Shown one piece after another: positions 46,800 through 57,904 of a stretch of DNA of 64,000 bases. Position 1 is the first letter of the stretch; each line of letters starts with the position of its first letter. Below the pieces are notes generated by a model. That model was not told the DNA's origin. It ran no database searches and saw only the letters and a program-made list of their open reading frames with translations. Both the position numbers and the translations under genes were made by a program. Origin of the DNA: Ailanthus altissimus (taxonomy: Eukaryota; Streptophyta; Magnoliopsida; Sapindales; Simaroubaceae). The stretch lies in the NCBI GenBank assembly GCA_946807835.1, contig OX327704.1, positions 3,534,001 through 3,598,000 of the forward strand, given 5' to 3'.

Positions 46800-47700
46800 G
46801 GTTGTCATAACTTTTGCTGCCTCCTGTCTATGATAAAATCACGTTAACTCTTATATCTATTCAACCAAAGTGGTTGTAGGAAAAGATCTTACATTTTTTT
46901 ATAACTGCATATATGTTCTCTACGATACTAGTTGTCATAATAACTTATCTTCTGAATGCACCCATTGATCGAGCCCATTTCTCCATACCAACGTCCTCTT
47001 GCAAATACTTAACTGCCTCATGTCTCATATCTTTCATCTTGTTTATTTAGTGTTAAAAGTAAAAAAGGCGATATGCCTTTATAACAACAAATAAGAAGTT
47101 AAGAATTTTTTCTTTTCCATTGGAATCTTGTATATTGTTACCAAAATTTCCTTCAAGTGATAGTTAAAAATGCATGATTGGCATTAGGAAACACACCTAA
47201 ATAACCCTCTTACTACTAGCATGTTTATCGAATATAAAAACTAGATCATGAAAAGCACTAATTACTTCATGTAATTTGGTCATGAACTATATATAAGGAG
47301 TATTATTTCAAAGTCAACAATCCCTCATACTAATAGAAATTTTTTATTGCTTTGTCATTGTATACGGTCACAAATATTGTGCCAAGGTATAGGCACCTTT
47401 TGGAAATGTTCCATTAATTGCAATCGCAGGTCAAATGGATGACTGAAAATCTCTGATGCATGGTCTTAACACTATAAAAAAATACTTAAAATGATTATCG
47501 TCGTTAATTTTCAAGTAATCGTACTCGAGTTTTGTTGTTCCAGAAGCTATCAAGTAATCTAAACGAATCCTCTAGAGTACCTTACATTAACTTCCATGCA
47601 TTCTCCTTAGCTTGCCAAGCAGTAGAATACATTAACTTTACACTAGAATCTTTACGCATGTCTGCTTGGATTTTTTTCGGCTTGTATATTCTATTAACTA
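46800..47700 (-). pseudogene. MULE transposase relic, catalytic-side part
   Basis: Read down the - strand from 47,700: VNRIYKPKKIQADMRKDSS, VKLMYSTAWQAKENAWKLM, then GTLEDSFR. This follows the plant MULE pattern of a short helix-turn-helix-like part and YxTAWxAKxxA. Further on come CDCNWWNISKRCLYLGTIFV with TVYNDKAIKNFY (corresponding to the DGTxLKxxYxGxL catalytic region) and FPNANHAFLTITWRKFW (PxAxHxxCxxHL region). Catalytic residues are mostly lost and stops abound. Confidence 0.65.
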
Positions 47701-47738
47701 ATGCAAACTTTTTTTTTTATATTATTTTTATTAGAATT

Positions 47739-48510
47739 TGATGATTCAACAATTTTGTATGGGTAAGAATTGTGAAGAATATCAAAAAAGAGAGTTATAA
47801 GAATTCTAGGACATGTAGGGCGTGGTAGAAGCAAAATGGGACTTAGAGATGTGAAGGGGGGGGGGGGGGTGAGAAAAGTGTGGGATTACTGTCTAGGGCT
47901 GAGTACTGCAGTGCCTAAGACAATAAAAGCAGCACTGGAAGGCTAGCGCCATGGCGTTAGACGCTGACAGTTTCGATATAACTTTGGATTTTTGAGTTTT
48001 TGAGAGTTTTGAACTCTTAGAATGCGTGAACTCTTATTCTAATTAGGTTTAGAGTTAGTAGGAACAAAATAACTCATATATAAACCTTTGTAAACCATTT
48101 TGATTAATCATCAAACATTAAGAGAGACTCTAAGAGAGAGAAGAATTAGGTAGACACTAAGTTTTTGTGTCTGCTAGAGTGCAACCGCTGTTTGGGTGTT
48201 CATTGTTCTTGGTATAACAAAGGTACACCGTTCATTAGATCCTTTTGAGTGTTCTTCATTATGTTTCCTGTAAGTTCTCTAAAGAGTTGATAAAAGAGGT
48301 TAGAATCTTTGGATCCACTATAAATGTAGGCAATTGGCCGAACTACGTAAGTGATTATGTTATACTATTTATTATCTAATTTATATTCTTGCTATATTTG
48401 CTTATCATCACATTATTCTATTCTGTAATGAGATTAGGGTTTAAGGTTGATCTTGGTTAGGGTACTTCACTTAACTTAATATTTTAAGGAGAAGAGTATT
48501 CCCTTCAACA
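47739..48510 (+). repeat. 5' LTR of copia-3
   Basis: It starts TGATGATTCAACAATTTTG and ends CCCTTCAACA. Homologous to 50,376-51,152 and to the solo LTR at 7,796-8,637. It includes a run of 12 or more G near 47,858. Confidence 0.85.
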
Positions 48511-48513
48511 AAC

Positions 48514-48524
48514 TGGTATCATAG
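48514..48524 (+). other. Primer-binding site of copia-3
   Basis: TGGTATCATAG is 3 bases after the LTR end and matches the initiator Met-tRNA complement except for one base. Confidence 0.8.
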
Positions 48525-48539
48525 TAAAAGTTCGACAAT

Positions 48540-49200
48540 ACACATTAAGGGTATTTAAATCATTGCTAAAAGCAAGCAAGAAATAGAGAAGTTTAATAGG
48601 ATGAATGACTTTATTTTTTGGAAGAAAAATGTTAGAGCTCTACTCGTAGAGGAAAGGCTAGATTTAGCCTTTAAGGAAGCCAGTTCCTTAACTAGTGAAA
48701 GGAAGACAACCTTAAAGTTTAAGGAGAAAGATTGAGACACAATTCAGAAAAAGGCTCACTGCTGGGGCTATAGAAGAAACTCGAGGCATTATATATAAAA
48801 AAATCTCTTATAAATAGATTTCTTACGAAAAAGACATTGCATCAAATATCTATGTATGGAGAATATTCATTGAGAGCTCACATTAATGAGTTCAATAAGA
48901 TCATCATAAGTCTTGAGCAATTGGGCATCAAGACTGAGGATAAAGATAAAGTCATTATCCTGTTAAGTTCATTGCCAAAGAGCTATGAGAGTTTTATGGA
49001 TACGGAGTCATTAACTATGAATGATGCCAAGGCATTATTAAACTCAAAAGAATTGACAAAGAGATCTGAATCCGAGAGTGTAGCGGTGTTGCTTGCATAG
49101 GGGAAGAAGAGCAACCAATCAAAGAGAAAATCCAAGAAGTGTTTCCTTTGTCATAAGGATAGACACTTTGTGAAGGATTATCCTAGATCAAAAGGCTAGG
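48540..49200 (+). pseudogene. copia-3 gag relic
   Basis: Frames include EIEKFNRMNDFIFWKKNVRA and LVEERLDLAFKE, then HINEFNKIIISLEQLGIKTE, VIILLSSLPKSYESFMD and LTKRSESESVAVLLA, all typical of copia Gag (LLxSLPxSY). The zinc knuckle near 49,140 reads CFLCHKDRHFVKDY, with Tyr in place of the last Cys. Stops are present. Confidence 0.8.
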
Positions 49201-49284
49201 ATTGGTGTGCTGCTGTTGATTGTCTTGAGGAAGATATAGAGGTTATAGGTACATTAGTAGCCTTAAAGGAAAAGTACGCTGGTA

Positions 49285-49685
49285 AATAAATACTAGATTT
49301 GGGGTGTAGTGTTTATATATGTCCTGAAAGATCGTTGTTTATCAACTACAAGACTATGAGAGGTAAGGCTCTAATAAAAAATGACATGGCTTGTGAAATC
49401 ATAAAGGTTAGTGATATAAGGCTGAAAATGCAAGGTAGAGAAACTAAAGACTTATGTGGTAAGAGGTATGTTCCTAATTTAAAGAGGAACTTAATATCCT
49501 TAGATAAACTTGATGAACATAGGTATTTGGTTAGAGCGAAAAAGAAAAAACGTAAGTTAGAAAAGAGATCTATAAGGTTTAAGGGTGAGAAACACAATAA
49601 GAGGATCTATGTACTTATAGAGATGGCCATGAGTGGCATAACATGGGGTGTTAGGGTAATGCAGAACACAAGGCAACATCCAAAG
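49285..49685 (+). pseudogene. copia-3 protease and downstream relic
   Basis: ILDLGCSVYICPERSLFINY corresponds to the WILDSGCSxHMCP protease motif with Ser replaced by Leu (DLG for DSG). It is followed by KRYVPNLKRNLISLDKLDEH. The reading ends at the MITE. Confidence 0.8.
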
Positions 49686-50143
49686 TAGGCATGGGTGAAT
49701 GGCCTGGTTCCGGCCCGAACCAGACCGTCTGACTCGAAAAAATATGTTTGGGACGGGACGGGTCATGAAATCGGGACAACATTAGGACGCAAATTGTGAG
49801 TCCCGGTTATCCCAGTCTAGCCAGGACAGGACCTGGTTTGTTTCGGGAATGACCCATTTCGTCCTTGCTGCCGTTGCCGTTGCCGTTTTTCCGCTGCTGT
49901 CGTTCAGCCACTTGCCCCTGCTACTGCCTGCCACTTCTGTCACCTGCCGCTGCTGCTGCCTGCCATCGTTTACCCATGTCCCGGTTGAACCCGGGCCATG
50001 TCCCGACCCAAACCGCTTTGGGTCGGGACATGGCCCAGCTCGAACAAAATTCCCGTTTAGGACAAATGTATCTGTCCTGAATGGGACTTGGGACCGATCG
50101 GGTCGGTCCCGAACCCGACCCGATCCCGGGTTGCCCACTCCTA
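49686..50143. mobile_element. hAT-type MITE, 458 bp, with perfect 8-bp target duplication
   Basis: The ends are TAGGCATGGGTGAA and, in reverse, TAGGAGTGGGCAAC. Both sides are flanked by ATCCAAAG (49,678-49,685 and 50,144-50,151), the 8-bp duplication made by hAT transposases. The element is much GC-richer than its surroundings, has an internal palindrome (CCGACCCAAA/TTTGGGTCGG near 50,005-50,030) and a GCTGCC-rich centre. ORFs across it on both strands reflect composition only. Confidence 0.95.
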
Positions 50144-50375
50144 ATCCAAAGTATACTCATTGAGATGATAAGAGTCGAAAAGGAGTGCAACGCATCAATG
50201 CGCTATACAAGGTGCACGAATGCTTTTGGAGACTAAAGTCACAAGCTCGACAAAAGTTAAGTCTTGGTAGAGACTTAATTGGACTTAATTCTAAGTGATA
50301 AAATATTGGTATGGATCGAATCTAAAAGTCTTCTTATTTGAAGATTTTGAATTAAGGAATGAATTAATTAGAATT

Positions 50376-51152
50376 TGATGATTTAACAATCTTGTATGGG
50401 TAAGGATTGTGAAGAATATTAAAGAGGAGAGTCACAAAAAGTCTAAGATGCATATGACGCATAAAGTAGAAGTGAAATAGGACTTGGAGATGTGAAAAGA
50501 GGTAAAAAAAAGTGCGAGACTACTGTCTAGGGCTGAGCGCTACAGTGTCCAAGAAAATAAGGGTAGCATCGCTGTGCCGACCGCTACAAGATGTAGCGCC
50601 ACAGTGCCAGATTTGGACAGTTTCAAGACAACTTCAGATTTCTGGGTTTTGGGGGGTTTTAGACTCCTAGAACTCGTGGACTTTTATTCTAATTAGGTTT
50701 AGGGTTAGTAGGCATGAAATAACCCCTATATAAACCTTTGTAAACCCTTTAGATTAATCATCAAGCATTAAAAGAGACTTTAAAAGAGAAGAACTAGGTA
50801 GTCGCTTGTATGCGCTAGAGTACAACCGTTGTTTGGGTGTTCATTGTTCTTGGGAGAACAAAGGTATGCCATTCATTAGATCTTTTTAAGTGTTCTTCAT
50901 TGTATTTTCTTATAAGTTCTCTGGAGATTTAATAAGAGAGGTTAGGATCCTTGGATCTACCGTGGACGTTGGCAATTGGCCAAACTACGTAAGTGATTGT
51001 ATTGTGATCTTTATTATCTACTTTATATTCTTGTAATTTTTGCTTGCCACCACATTATTCCATTATGCAAAGAGATTATGGTTCAAGATTGATCTTGGTT
51101 ATGATTCTTCACTTAACCTAATCTCACAAGGAGAAGAGTGTTCCCTTTAACA
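50376..51152 (+). repeat. 3' LTR of copia-3
   Basis: It starts TGATGATTTAACAATCTTG and ends CTTTAACA, and is homologous to 47,739-48,510. Both LTR copies also share ATTAGAATT just before the stated start, so the true edge may be some bases further left. Confidence 0.85.
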
Positions 51153-51159
51153 ACTTTAT

Positions 51160-52100
51160 CAATAATTTCACTTTTGCCTTGTCGATGACCATCATACAAT
51201 TAATCTAAAACATATGTGTGCTCTCTATCCATTCTCTTTATAGTGAAGAACTTCTATGCTTATGTTGATACTACACATACTTTTCTTGTACATCTCTCAT
51301 AATCCCATTTCACCTCAAAATGATCTTTTATAGACCTATGAATTTTGGAGCTCCAACTACTGTTAAGTATTAGTATGCTTATAGCCTCATCAAGTTCATC
51401 TTTATTATCATACAAATTTTCTATAAACACATCCCTAATTCTAGTACACAATATCTTATATGATATAGTTAAATTAAATGGTGATATCGAATGAATAAAC
51501 TGAACAAGGTTTTCTGCTTGAACTTTATCTTATTTGCATACGCATCATGTGACTCGCGAAGAGAATTATTAGAAACATAACATGATCTCCCTTTTGACAT
51601 ATAATTCAATCTATCAACTTTGATTCTTAATCAATATTTTTATTACCATCATCATCTTCATCTGTTTGACTATCGTAGGATGTGTAAGATGAGTCTTCAA
51701 TGAATATTATAGGATAATAATAATAGTCATTTGTAGTATTTGTTAGAAATACAACTATTGGTATTATTAGGGCTATGTTACCGCTTATGGACATAAAGTG
51801 ATTATGAAAGACTTGTTCGTTCTTAACGGGTGCTTTTGCATTATTTTTATATACGAGAGCTTTAACATACACTGTTATACATAGACGTGTCAAAGTTTTT
51901 TTTTTTATTGAGACTTAACCAGAACTGCACATCATCATCATTATTAGTTATAATTGATCTCAACTTCATCGATATTGCATCAACAAAAATTCTCATAGAT
52001 ACTTTATATTGCACCTTATCAACTCTAGTTATACGAAATATAGTATCCAATAGTACTTCATATATTACATTTTTTAGAATCAAAATACTAATATTTTAGA
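51160..52100 (-). pseudogene. MULE transposase relic, N-terminal part
   Basis: - strand frames: LRSIITNNDDDVQFWLSLNK (52,083-51,862), like the NDDDVxxM motif of MuDR N-terminal domains; an acidic stretch with SYTSYDSQTDEDDDGNKNID (51,720-51,630); and FIENLYDNKDELDEAIS, then HFEVKWDYERCTRKVCVVST (51,451-51,260) and DREHTYVLDQLYDGHRQGKS (51,240-51,180), the usual order before the catalytic region. Stops and frameshifts interrupt it. Confidence 0.7.
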
Positions 52101-52249
52101 ATCTAATATATCTATCATTACCAACACTAGAATTCTCCTACTTTTCCCAAAATATACAACGGTTGAAACATGCTTTATGATACTTATAATCAAAGAAAAA
52201 TTATAAACAAATGTGATTAAAATATAAAAAAAAACCACATTCTGAAAAA

Positions 52250-52417
52250 ATGTATGTACACGTTCTGCAAGCATGGTGCACGCTCTATACTTGTGCATAG
52301 CATTCGGGTACTACACGCAAGTGAGGCATACGCGCATAGCGCAAGTGCCTGTATAGCGTGTAGGCTTGAGCATGCACGACATGCTTGCGCATATGCAGAG
52401 TGCAGGCACTGCACGTG
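52250..52417. repeat. GC-richer alternating purine-pyrimidine segment
   Basis: Short degenerate repeats of GCATGCGC, GTGCATAGC and CAAGCATG type fill this stretch, with many self-complementary words (GCATGC, TGCGCA). Both strands remain open for about 60-70 codons as a result. It abuts the LTR-like element at 52,418. Confidence 0.6.
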
Positions 52418-54394
52418 TGATAAGCGCATTTATATATGATATTATACCCCTCTTAATTTGATAATTGTTTATTTTAAATGTGAATTTATGGTTATTTATG
52501 TGTATTAATTTTATTTTGTAGGTTTAAACTAATGAAGCTATTTGGAGTGAATATTCGAAGAAAACAAACAAAAAATTCAAAATGCTATAGTATAATGAAC
52601 AGTGTTGATGAACAGTGTATTACTACAGTATCCAGCTACAGTACCCCCATGAACAGTGCACTATAATATTCGACGCCTAGGTGCCAAATCACCTAAGATT
52701 TGGCACCCAAAAGCCTAAAAATGGCACCCAAGCGCCAAATCAGGCAGAATGCTTGGCGCTTGGGCGTCGAAATATGATGCTCAGTCACTACCATCTATTT
52801 TAATACCTCTTTTCTTGTCCTAATTTAAAACTTATAAATACTATCCTTTAGCCATTTTCTCATCAATAAAAGGAGAGGAACAAAAATTGCAAAAGAGAAC
52901 AAGACTTGAGCTCAAATTTGAAGAGAAGAAATGATGTCTCCACTGTTTCTTGAGTATCATTGAAGATATTTGAAGAATTGAAACCTTGGAGACATCTCTA
53001 AATTCGGTTTTCTCTTTCTTTTCCTTGTATTTTCTCTTTTGTTTAAATTTCTAGCTTTGAATTATGTTTATACACGTTTGTATCTATGGATTTCTAGATA
53101 ATTTTAGTGATGGTTGGATTTGTATGTGATTAAACTTGAATTCTAAAGCTTGATATAGTTTTATTTATATTATATTTGGATGATTTAGTTTATTTTCGTT
53201 TACGTCATTTATGTTTCTCTATGCTTAATGCTTCCAATTAATTAGAAAATAAATTGATTGTTGTGAATTTATGGATTGATGCTTGAGAGAGCTTGACCCA
53301 TCTATTAGATTTGTGAGAAACATAGCCCTAAGTTGTTATTGAGTTGGAAGGCTAATAACACTTAAGTAATCACTATGATTTTTTCAAGGATTGCATGTGA
53401 TGCACACCAAGTGTTTGATAAAATATGTGAGAACACTTGGGGTGTGACATTATGCCTATGATTTCATTTGACGCTCGGTAGAGATAATGAAATTAATCAT
53501 TGGGTAATCAATTTAAGGGTTGCGTAATGCATGTATAGGTAAACAAGTTAGATAGAGATATCAACTTGAATATGTATGCATAGTATATCATTCGGCACTC
53601 GAGAGAGGAAATGAGATTAATCTTAATCTCTTAATTATGAATTGAACGAAAATGCTAAATAGAAAGAACATAAAAAGAATAGAATAAAATCAATACTCTA
53701 CAATCTCATTTGTATAGAATTCACCATATCGCAAGATTATTCCTTGATGGAACTATATTGAATAATATGTATTGATGTTGTTATATGATTAATGGTTATC
53801 TTGTGTTATTCGTTTATACTTTTTATGTGCTTTATACTTTTAATTGCATTAGAAAATGAATTGGATGATCTAAACATTTGAGTTATGTGCTTGGAAAAGT
53901 TCAATTCATATGTTTGTTGCAAAAAACATAGCCTTGAGTTTGTTGAGTTTGAAGACTAATGAACTTAGGGTAGTCATATAAAGGTTGCTTAATGCGTGTA
54001 TGTATAATGGGTTAGATAGAGATATTAACTTAGTTGTATATGCATATCATTTGGAACTTAAGAAAGGGAATGGATTTAATCTTAAGCCATTAATTAATGA
54101 ATATATTAGATTAGTATTGATCACTAATGACAAAGACCATAACAACAATAGAGGGAAACCAAGTCCTTAGAACCCCATTGTTATAGATCTCTTATATCTT
54201 TATTTCACCAAGTTATTTAGTTTAAAGCATTTTTATTTCAATAACCCAACTTATTACATTAGATTAGGCTAGATAAAGTTAGGTTGTCAATATTGTAGTA
54301 TTTAGCATTAATTTAAGATACAATCCTCGTAAGAACGATACTCCTTCATTAATTTATTACTTGTTCACGACCTGTGCACTTACAGTTACAAATT
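52418..54394 (+). mobile_element. 2-kb solo-LTR-like element with short target duplication
   Basis: It starts TGATAAGCGCATTTATATAT. The end lies near CTGTGCACTTACAGTTACAA, and CACGTG occurs immediately before the start (52,412-52,417) and again at 54,395-54,400. Internal CTCATCAATAAAAGGAGAGG looks like a promoter/leader stretch of an LTR, and ACGATACTCC with TTACTTGTTCACGAC is the kind of LTR terminus seen in several gypsy families. No coding region is present. Confidence 0.7.
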
Positions 54395-54400
54395 CACGTG

Positions 54401-56338
54401 TGTATACTCTAGCATGCTGACCACCATTTAGTTTTAATATTTTTTTACTTATTTTATACCGTTTTGCCACCATTTTGTACCAAGTTTATTTGTTTTTAAC
54501 TAATGTACTCAATTTTAATATACCTAATAGAAAAATATTTTATTTTTTAATATTATTGTATAATATTTTTAATTCAAGAACGTAGTAAGTATTTGTCATT
54601 GATTTGCAAAAAATATTTCATCCACTTAATTTGAATTTTTAAAGTGAAATGAGTGATTTTTTAAAGGTTTTAGGTGTTTGTTTTTAATAAATGAATGATA
54701 AAAGTGTTATATTTTAAATTTTTTTAATTATAAAAAATTAAAAATTTCTAGAAAAATAGATTAAAAGACGAACTTTCTTGGAAGTTTCACAAATTTTATT
54801 GAACGGGAGTACGAATCCCAGAGTATGCCCATTTTATATAAATCATTCTTAAGCTTTATGATGAGAGGAGAGTATACGTTGCTCCAGGATCGCCGTAGCC
54901 CTTCCGTTGGATGCGTGCCATGTGCACATTATTGGTCACTGTAACACACAAGTGGCACTCACCCAAGAAGCACCCAAGACTTTACCTTTTGTAAGTGAAG
55001 AAGCTGTATATATTTCCAGTTGATGAAGTAATCTTAGTTGATATTTTGCACTTTGCCCCCACTAATCATTGACTACTATTAATCAATAGTCGATATCTAT
55101 TTTGCGATCTAATGTTGTTGGTGTGTATGGTTTTGAATATATTCAATTGTTGAGTTATTGTGAATCATGGACATTTGACGAGTCCATGATTTATAAAGTG
55201 AAGACGATTGCATTTGAAAAATCATTATTTAGTGAAGGGAGAAATAACTCTTATGTAATTTCATTTACTTGTAAATTTCATCAAATTAACAATTGTTGCT
55301 TCTTCGTAGCAACTCTATCTCGTGTAGATTAGTAGATATTAGATAAATTATTTCATGCAAATGTCTACATTTTAAAATACAAATTTAAATTATAAAAGTC
55401 TTTTTTTAGCTAAATAATACTATATAGTTTTGTTACCACATATCATGAGTTATTTTTCAGTGTTAACGTCGGCATGTTAAAAAAATTGTACGTCATTTTT
55501 GCTAAGATTATATATATATTTTTTAACCTACTCAAATCTAAACTGTTGGAATTTTTTAAAAGTTTTAATCTTGAAACACGTAGATTCTAAAAACGTATAG
55601 TTTCTCTTTCAAAAATAATTTTAATAATAAAAAACTTTGCAGTGCATTTTAGAAATCCTAACTTCAAATTCCCATCTCTAGTATTAAAAAAATTTATAAA
55701 TTTAAAGTTATAAATATTGTATAATTTAATTTAAACATCATTTAAAATTTATTTTAAATCCCATGTTTAACATGTAGACATGCCCTGAAGAGTAATATGT
55801 TAAACTTATCATATCGTGTAATTAAAATTAAATAAGAATATTAGTTAGATAGTGAACACCACGCATGATCATTTTTTGTAGCCAGAGAGAGAGAAGAGAC
55901 AAAGAGAAAGAAAGCATAATGATATATAGGTAATTAACTTTACTGATTCAATCCAATTCCATTGCTCCATTTTGTTGGGATGAAGAAATGAAAACTCCAT
56001 TTATTCATTATTTATTTATAAAGATAGGCAATAGCCAATAAACAAGAACGAACATAAATATTAGTATCTCAAAATACAAATTTTCTAAAAATCATACATT
56101 TATATGTATCTTAAAAAGCCTTGTTAAGACTACACCCCCTAATAACAAGGGTTAAATATTAATACAACATTAATCATGACTGAATATAATAAACTCATTT
56201 GAAATCCAATATTAAATTGATCTTCTCATGGTTGATCAAAACCTCCACAGATCTAGAGAGAGAGAGAGAGGATAGTAGTTTCTGTTATTTAATTTAATAT
56301 ATGTTTATAAAGTAAGACTAATTTAAGGCATATGCTAA
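54401..56338. other. Intergenic region
   Basis: Mostly AT-rich. 54,840-55,010 is GC-richer with no identified gene. The 76-codon ORF at 55,102 is not recognised. A GA microsatellite lies at about 56,251-56,270. Confidence 0.45.
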
Positions 56339-57218
56339 TCAGGCCTTGCCCCCAGGTTTTTTTCTGGGATCATGCTTTTGATTTGCTCCAGCATCATCAT
56401 AATCCATCACTGAATGATCAAGGATCAATAGCTTCCTCATGTTCTTTGGAACTCCAAGATCCTTCACATCCAAAAACAAACAAACATTTCATGTTAACAT
56501 TAATTAAACCTTCACATATTAATGAAAAATTAGTATAAATTATGTTAACCTATGCTTTAGGCACACATATTGAGGGTAAAAGGTATAATTACAAGAACAA
56601 ATTAAATAATATATCTTTCTTTTTTAGGTATTAAAATGCATATTAAGGTTTGTGGTATTTTAACTATGTTTGTGAGGATTTAAACAGTACCTTTAAGAGA
56701 GAGTTTTGGAACTTGTAATATATTCTTTCAGATTCTGAGTTCGAATCCTTCCTCTCTATATAAAAAGAAAAAAAAAAGGAGAGTTTTGAGTAGGCTCGAT
56801 GTTGTTAATTAGATTCAAGTTATTTTTCTATTGACTTTTTTATGATTAGTTTAAAACACAAACATAACAAAAAAATAATTTAACAGAAGGTTTATATATA
56901 ACAAACTTTAGATCCTAAAATGCATATCTTATACATGGGCATATATAATATGGTGTCTAAACTTATGAAAATAATCTACCTTGTGAACTTTAGCGTGCAT
57001 GTCATTAACCTTGAAGCTTTCAACCATACCTATAAGAAATAAAAAAAGATTTGACTGTCAAACTAAACTGAAATCATAAAACATTATAAAAATTGGAGAT
57101 AATTTTGTTAGTTGATATTGGTTAGAACATTTTGATCACCTGATGAAGATAATAAGGGAATGAGAAGCAGAAGCAGAAGCAGAAGTAAAAGAAAGGTCTT
57201 GAACTTAAGAACAGCCAT
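56339..57218 (-). CDS. PSY-type tyrosine-sulfated peptide precursor, 3 exons, 83 aa
   Basis: Exons on the - strand: 57140-57218, 56980-57029 and 56339-56461. Both introns are GT-AG, and the joined 252 nt are in frame. Residues 1-25 form a signal peptide: a short basic start (MAVLKFK), a run of nine leucines and LSSS before a likely cleavage near residue 26. The C-terminus reads MDYDDAGANQKHDP then RKKPGGKA. This matches the PSY peptide motif DYxDPxANxxHDP, in which the Asp-Tyr pair is the TPST sulfation site and the peptide promotes cell expansion through PSYR-type LRR receptor kinases. Pro is replaced by Ala after DYDD. The middle segment (MVESFKVNDMHAKVHKDL) is a typical short propeptide. 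Intron 2 carries a SINE. The precursor has the size usual for the family. Its role is inferred from the motif. Confidence 0.85.
56709..56778 (+). mobile_element. Short tRNA-type SINE in intron 2 of the PSY gene
   Basis: GAGTTCGAATCC (56,738-56,749) is a pol III B-box, and an A-rich tail follows. GAGAGTTTTG flanks both sides (56,699-56,708 and 56,779-56,788), a perfect 10-base target duplication. At 70 bp it is short for a SINE, so it may be 5'-truncated. Confidence 0.7.
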
Positions 57219-57450
57219 GGCTGAACAATGTGAGCCAACAATGCTTTACACAGAGAATGAGAGGGAGGAGATTGGGGGAGGAAACATCTGCTTTTATTGT
57301 GAATGCGAATGAGTGGTATTAGAGCTGTTGTCATGGTGAAGTACCCCACCCAATAGCAACAGCATTGTTATGATGAAATGCATTAACCCTCTTTTGTCCA
57401 CAAATCCTAAAGTCAACTGCACTATTTATTTATATATATATTATTATATT
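57219..57450 (-). promoter_or_regulatory. 5' UTR and probable promoter of the PSY gene
   Basis: On the - strand ATATATATATAAATA lies at about 57,428-57,443, roughly 210 bases before the start codon, and may be the TATA box. The leader between them is pyrimidine-rich near 57,260-57,290. No other element was identified. Confidence 0.35.
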
Positions 57451-57900
57451 TATCATGTCGTAATATCATAAAAATGGGGAAAAAGAATGAAAAGAAAGAG
57501 AAAAAAAGAAAGAGCAATTGTATGTATGTGAGGACAAAGAAAACAGCCCTTTAATTTGCATGGCTCAAAACTCTGTATAAGCTGCCATTTTCAGCTTATT
57601 TGGCTTTTGGGTATTGTTAATTTCCCTTTTTTTTAATCATGATCACCTATTGCATCCGTCAATCTACTCTTCTTTCTTCTTCTTCTTTTTTCTAGAACTA
57701 AAGGTGCATGCCACCACCAGCACTAATAGTTACTTATCTCTCATCATTTTATATACAGATATTTTTTGAGGTGTTGGGGCTCTAATTGTTTCAGTCTCTA
57801 AAAGGCAAATTACTTATCTTCCAGTTGTATTAATTTGCGCCCATTGTTTAAATATGAAATCATGAAATTAAAAGTTGCTTAAACATGTATTTACTTTAGG
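57451..57900. other. Intergenic spacer upstream of the PSY gene
   Basis: AT-rich with a purine-rich run at 57,480-57,515 and a CTT-rich run near 57,665-57,690. Nothing else seen. Confidence 0.45.
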
Positions 57901-57904
57901 AAAC

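Larger units (their letters stand above)
47739..51152 (+). mobile_element. Deleted Ty1/copia element (copia-3) inserted in the MULE transposase
   Basis: LTRs at 47,739-48,510 and 50,376-51,152 flank a short internal region with a primer-binding site, gag and the start of protease. Integrase, reverse transcriptase and RNase H are absent. The insertion splits the MULE reading between HRQGKSEIIDK and VNRIYKPKKI. It later took in an hAT MITE (49,686-50,143). The ACTTT flanks suggest a target duplication but the exact start of the LTR is uncertain. Confidence 0.85.
45372..54778 (-). mobile_element. Mutator-like element (MULE) with nested LTR elements
   Basis: - strand MuDR-type transposase relics lie at 51,160-52,100 and 46,800-47,700, separated by a copia element (47,739-51,152). 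A 2-kb LTR-like element (52,418-54,394) also interrupts the outer region. Loose inverted ends are visible: GAAAATAGCCCTTCTTTTAA near 45,372, and GAAAGTTCGTCTTTTAA on the - strand near 54,772, both followed by GAAATTTTTAATTTTTT. I treat them as diverged TIRs. The ends are tentative; the coding part is firmer. Confidence 0.5.

Noticed and set aside
47858..47870. Poly-G run as a regulatory G-quadruplex
   Set aside because: It is a single homopolymer in a dead LTR and is absent from the sister LTR; it may be a sequencing or slippage artefact.
49849..50163. Overlapping open frames on both strands (up to 118 codons)
   Set aside because: They fall inside the GC-rich hAT MITE; openness on several frames reflects composition and repeats.
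52254..52439. Open frames on both strands at 52.2-52.4 kb as small genes
   Set aside because: They arise from the alternating repeat, which lacks stop codons on several frames.
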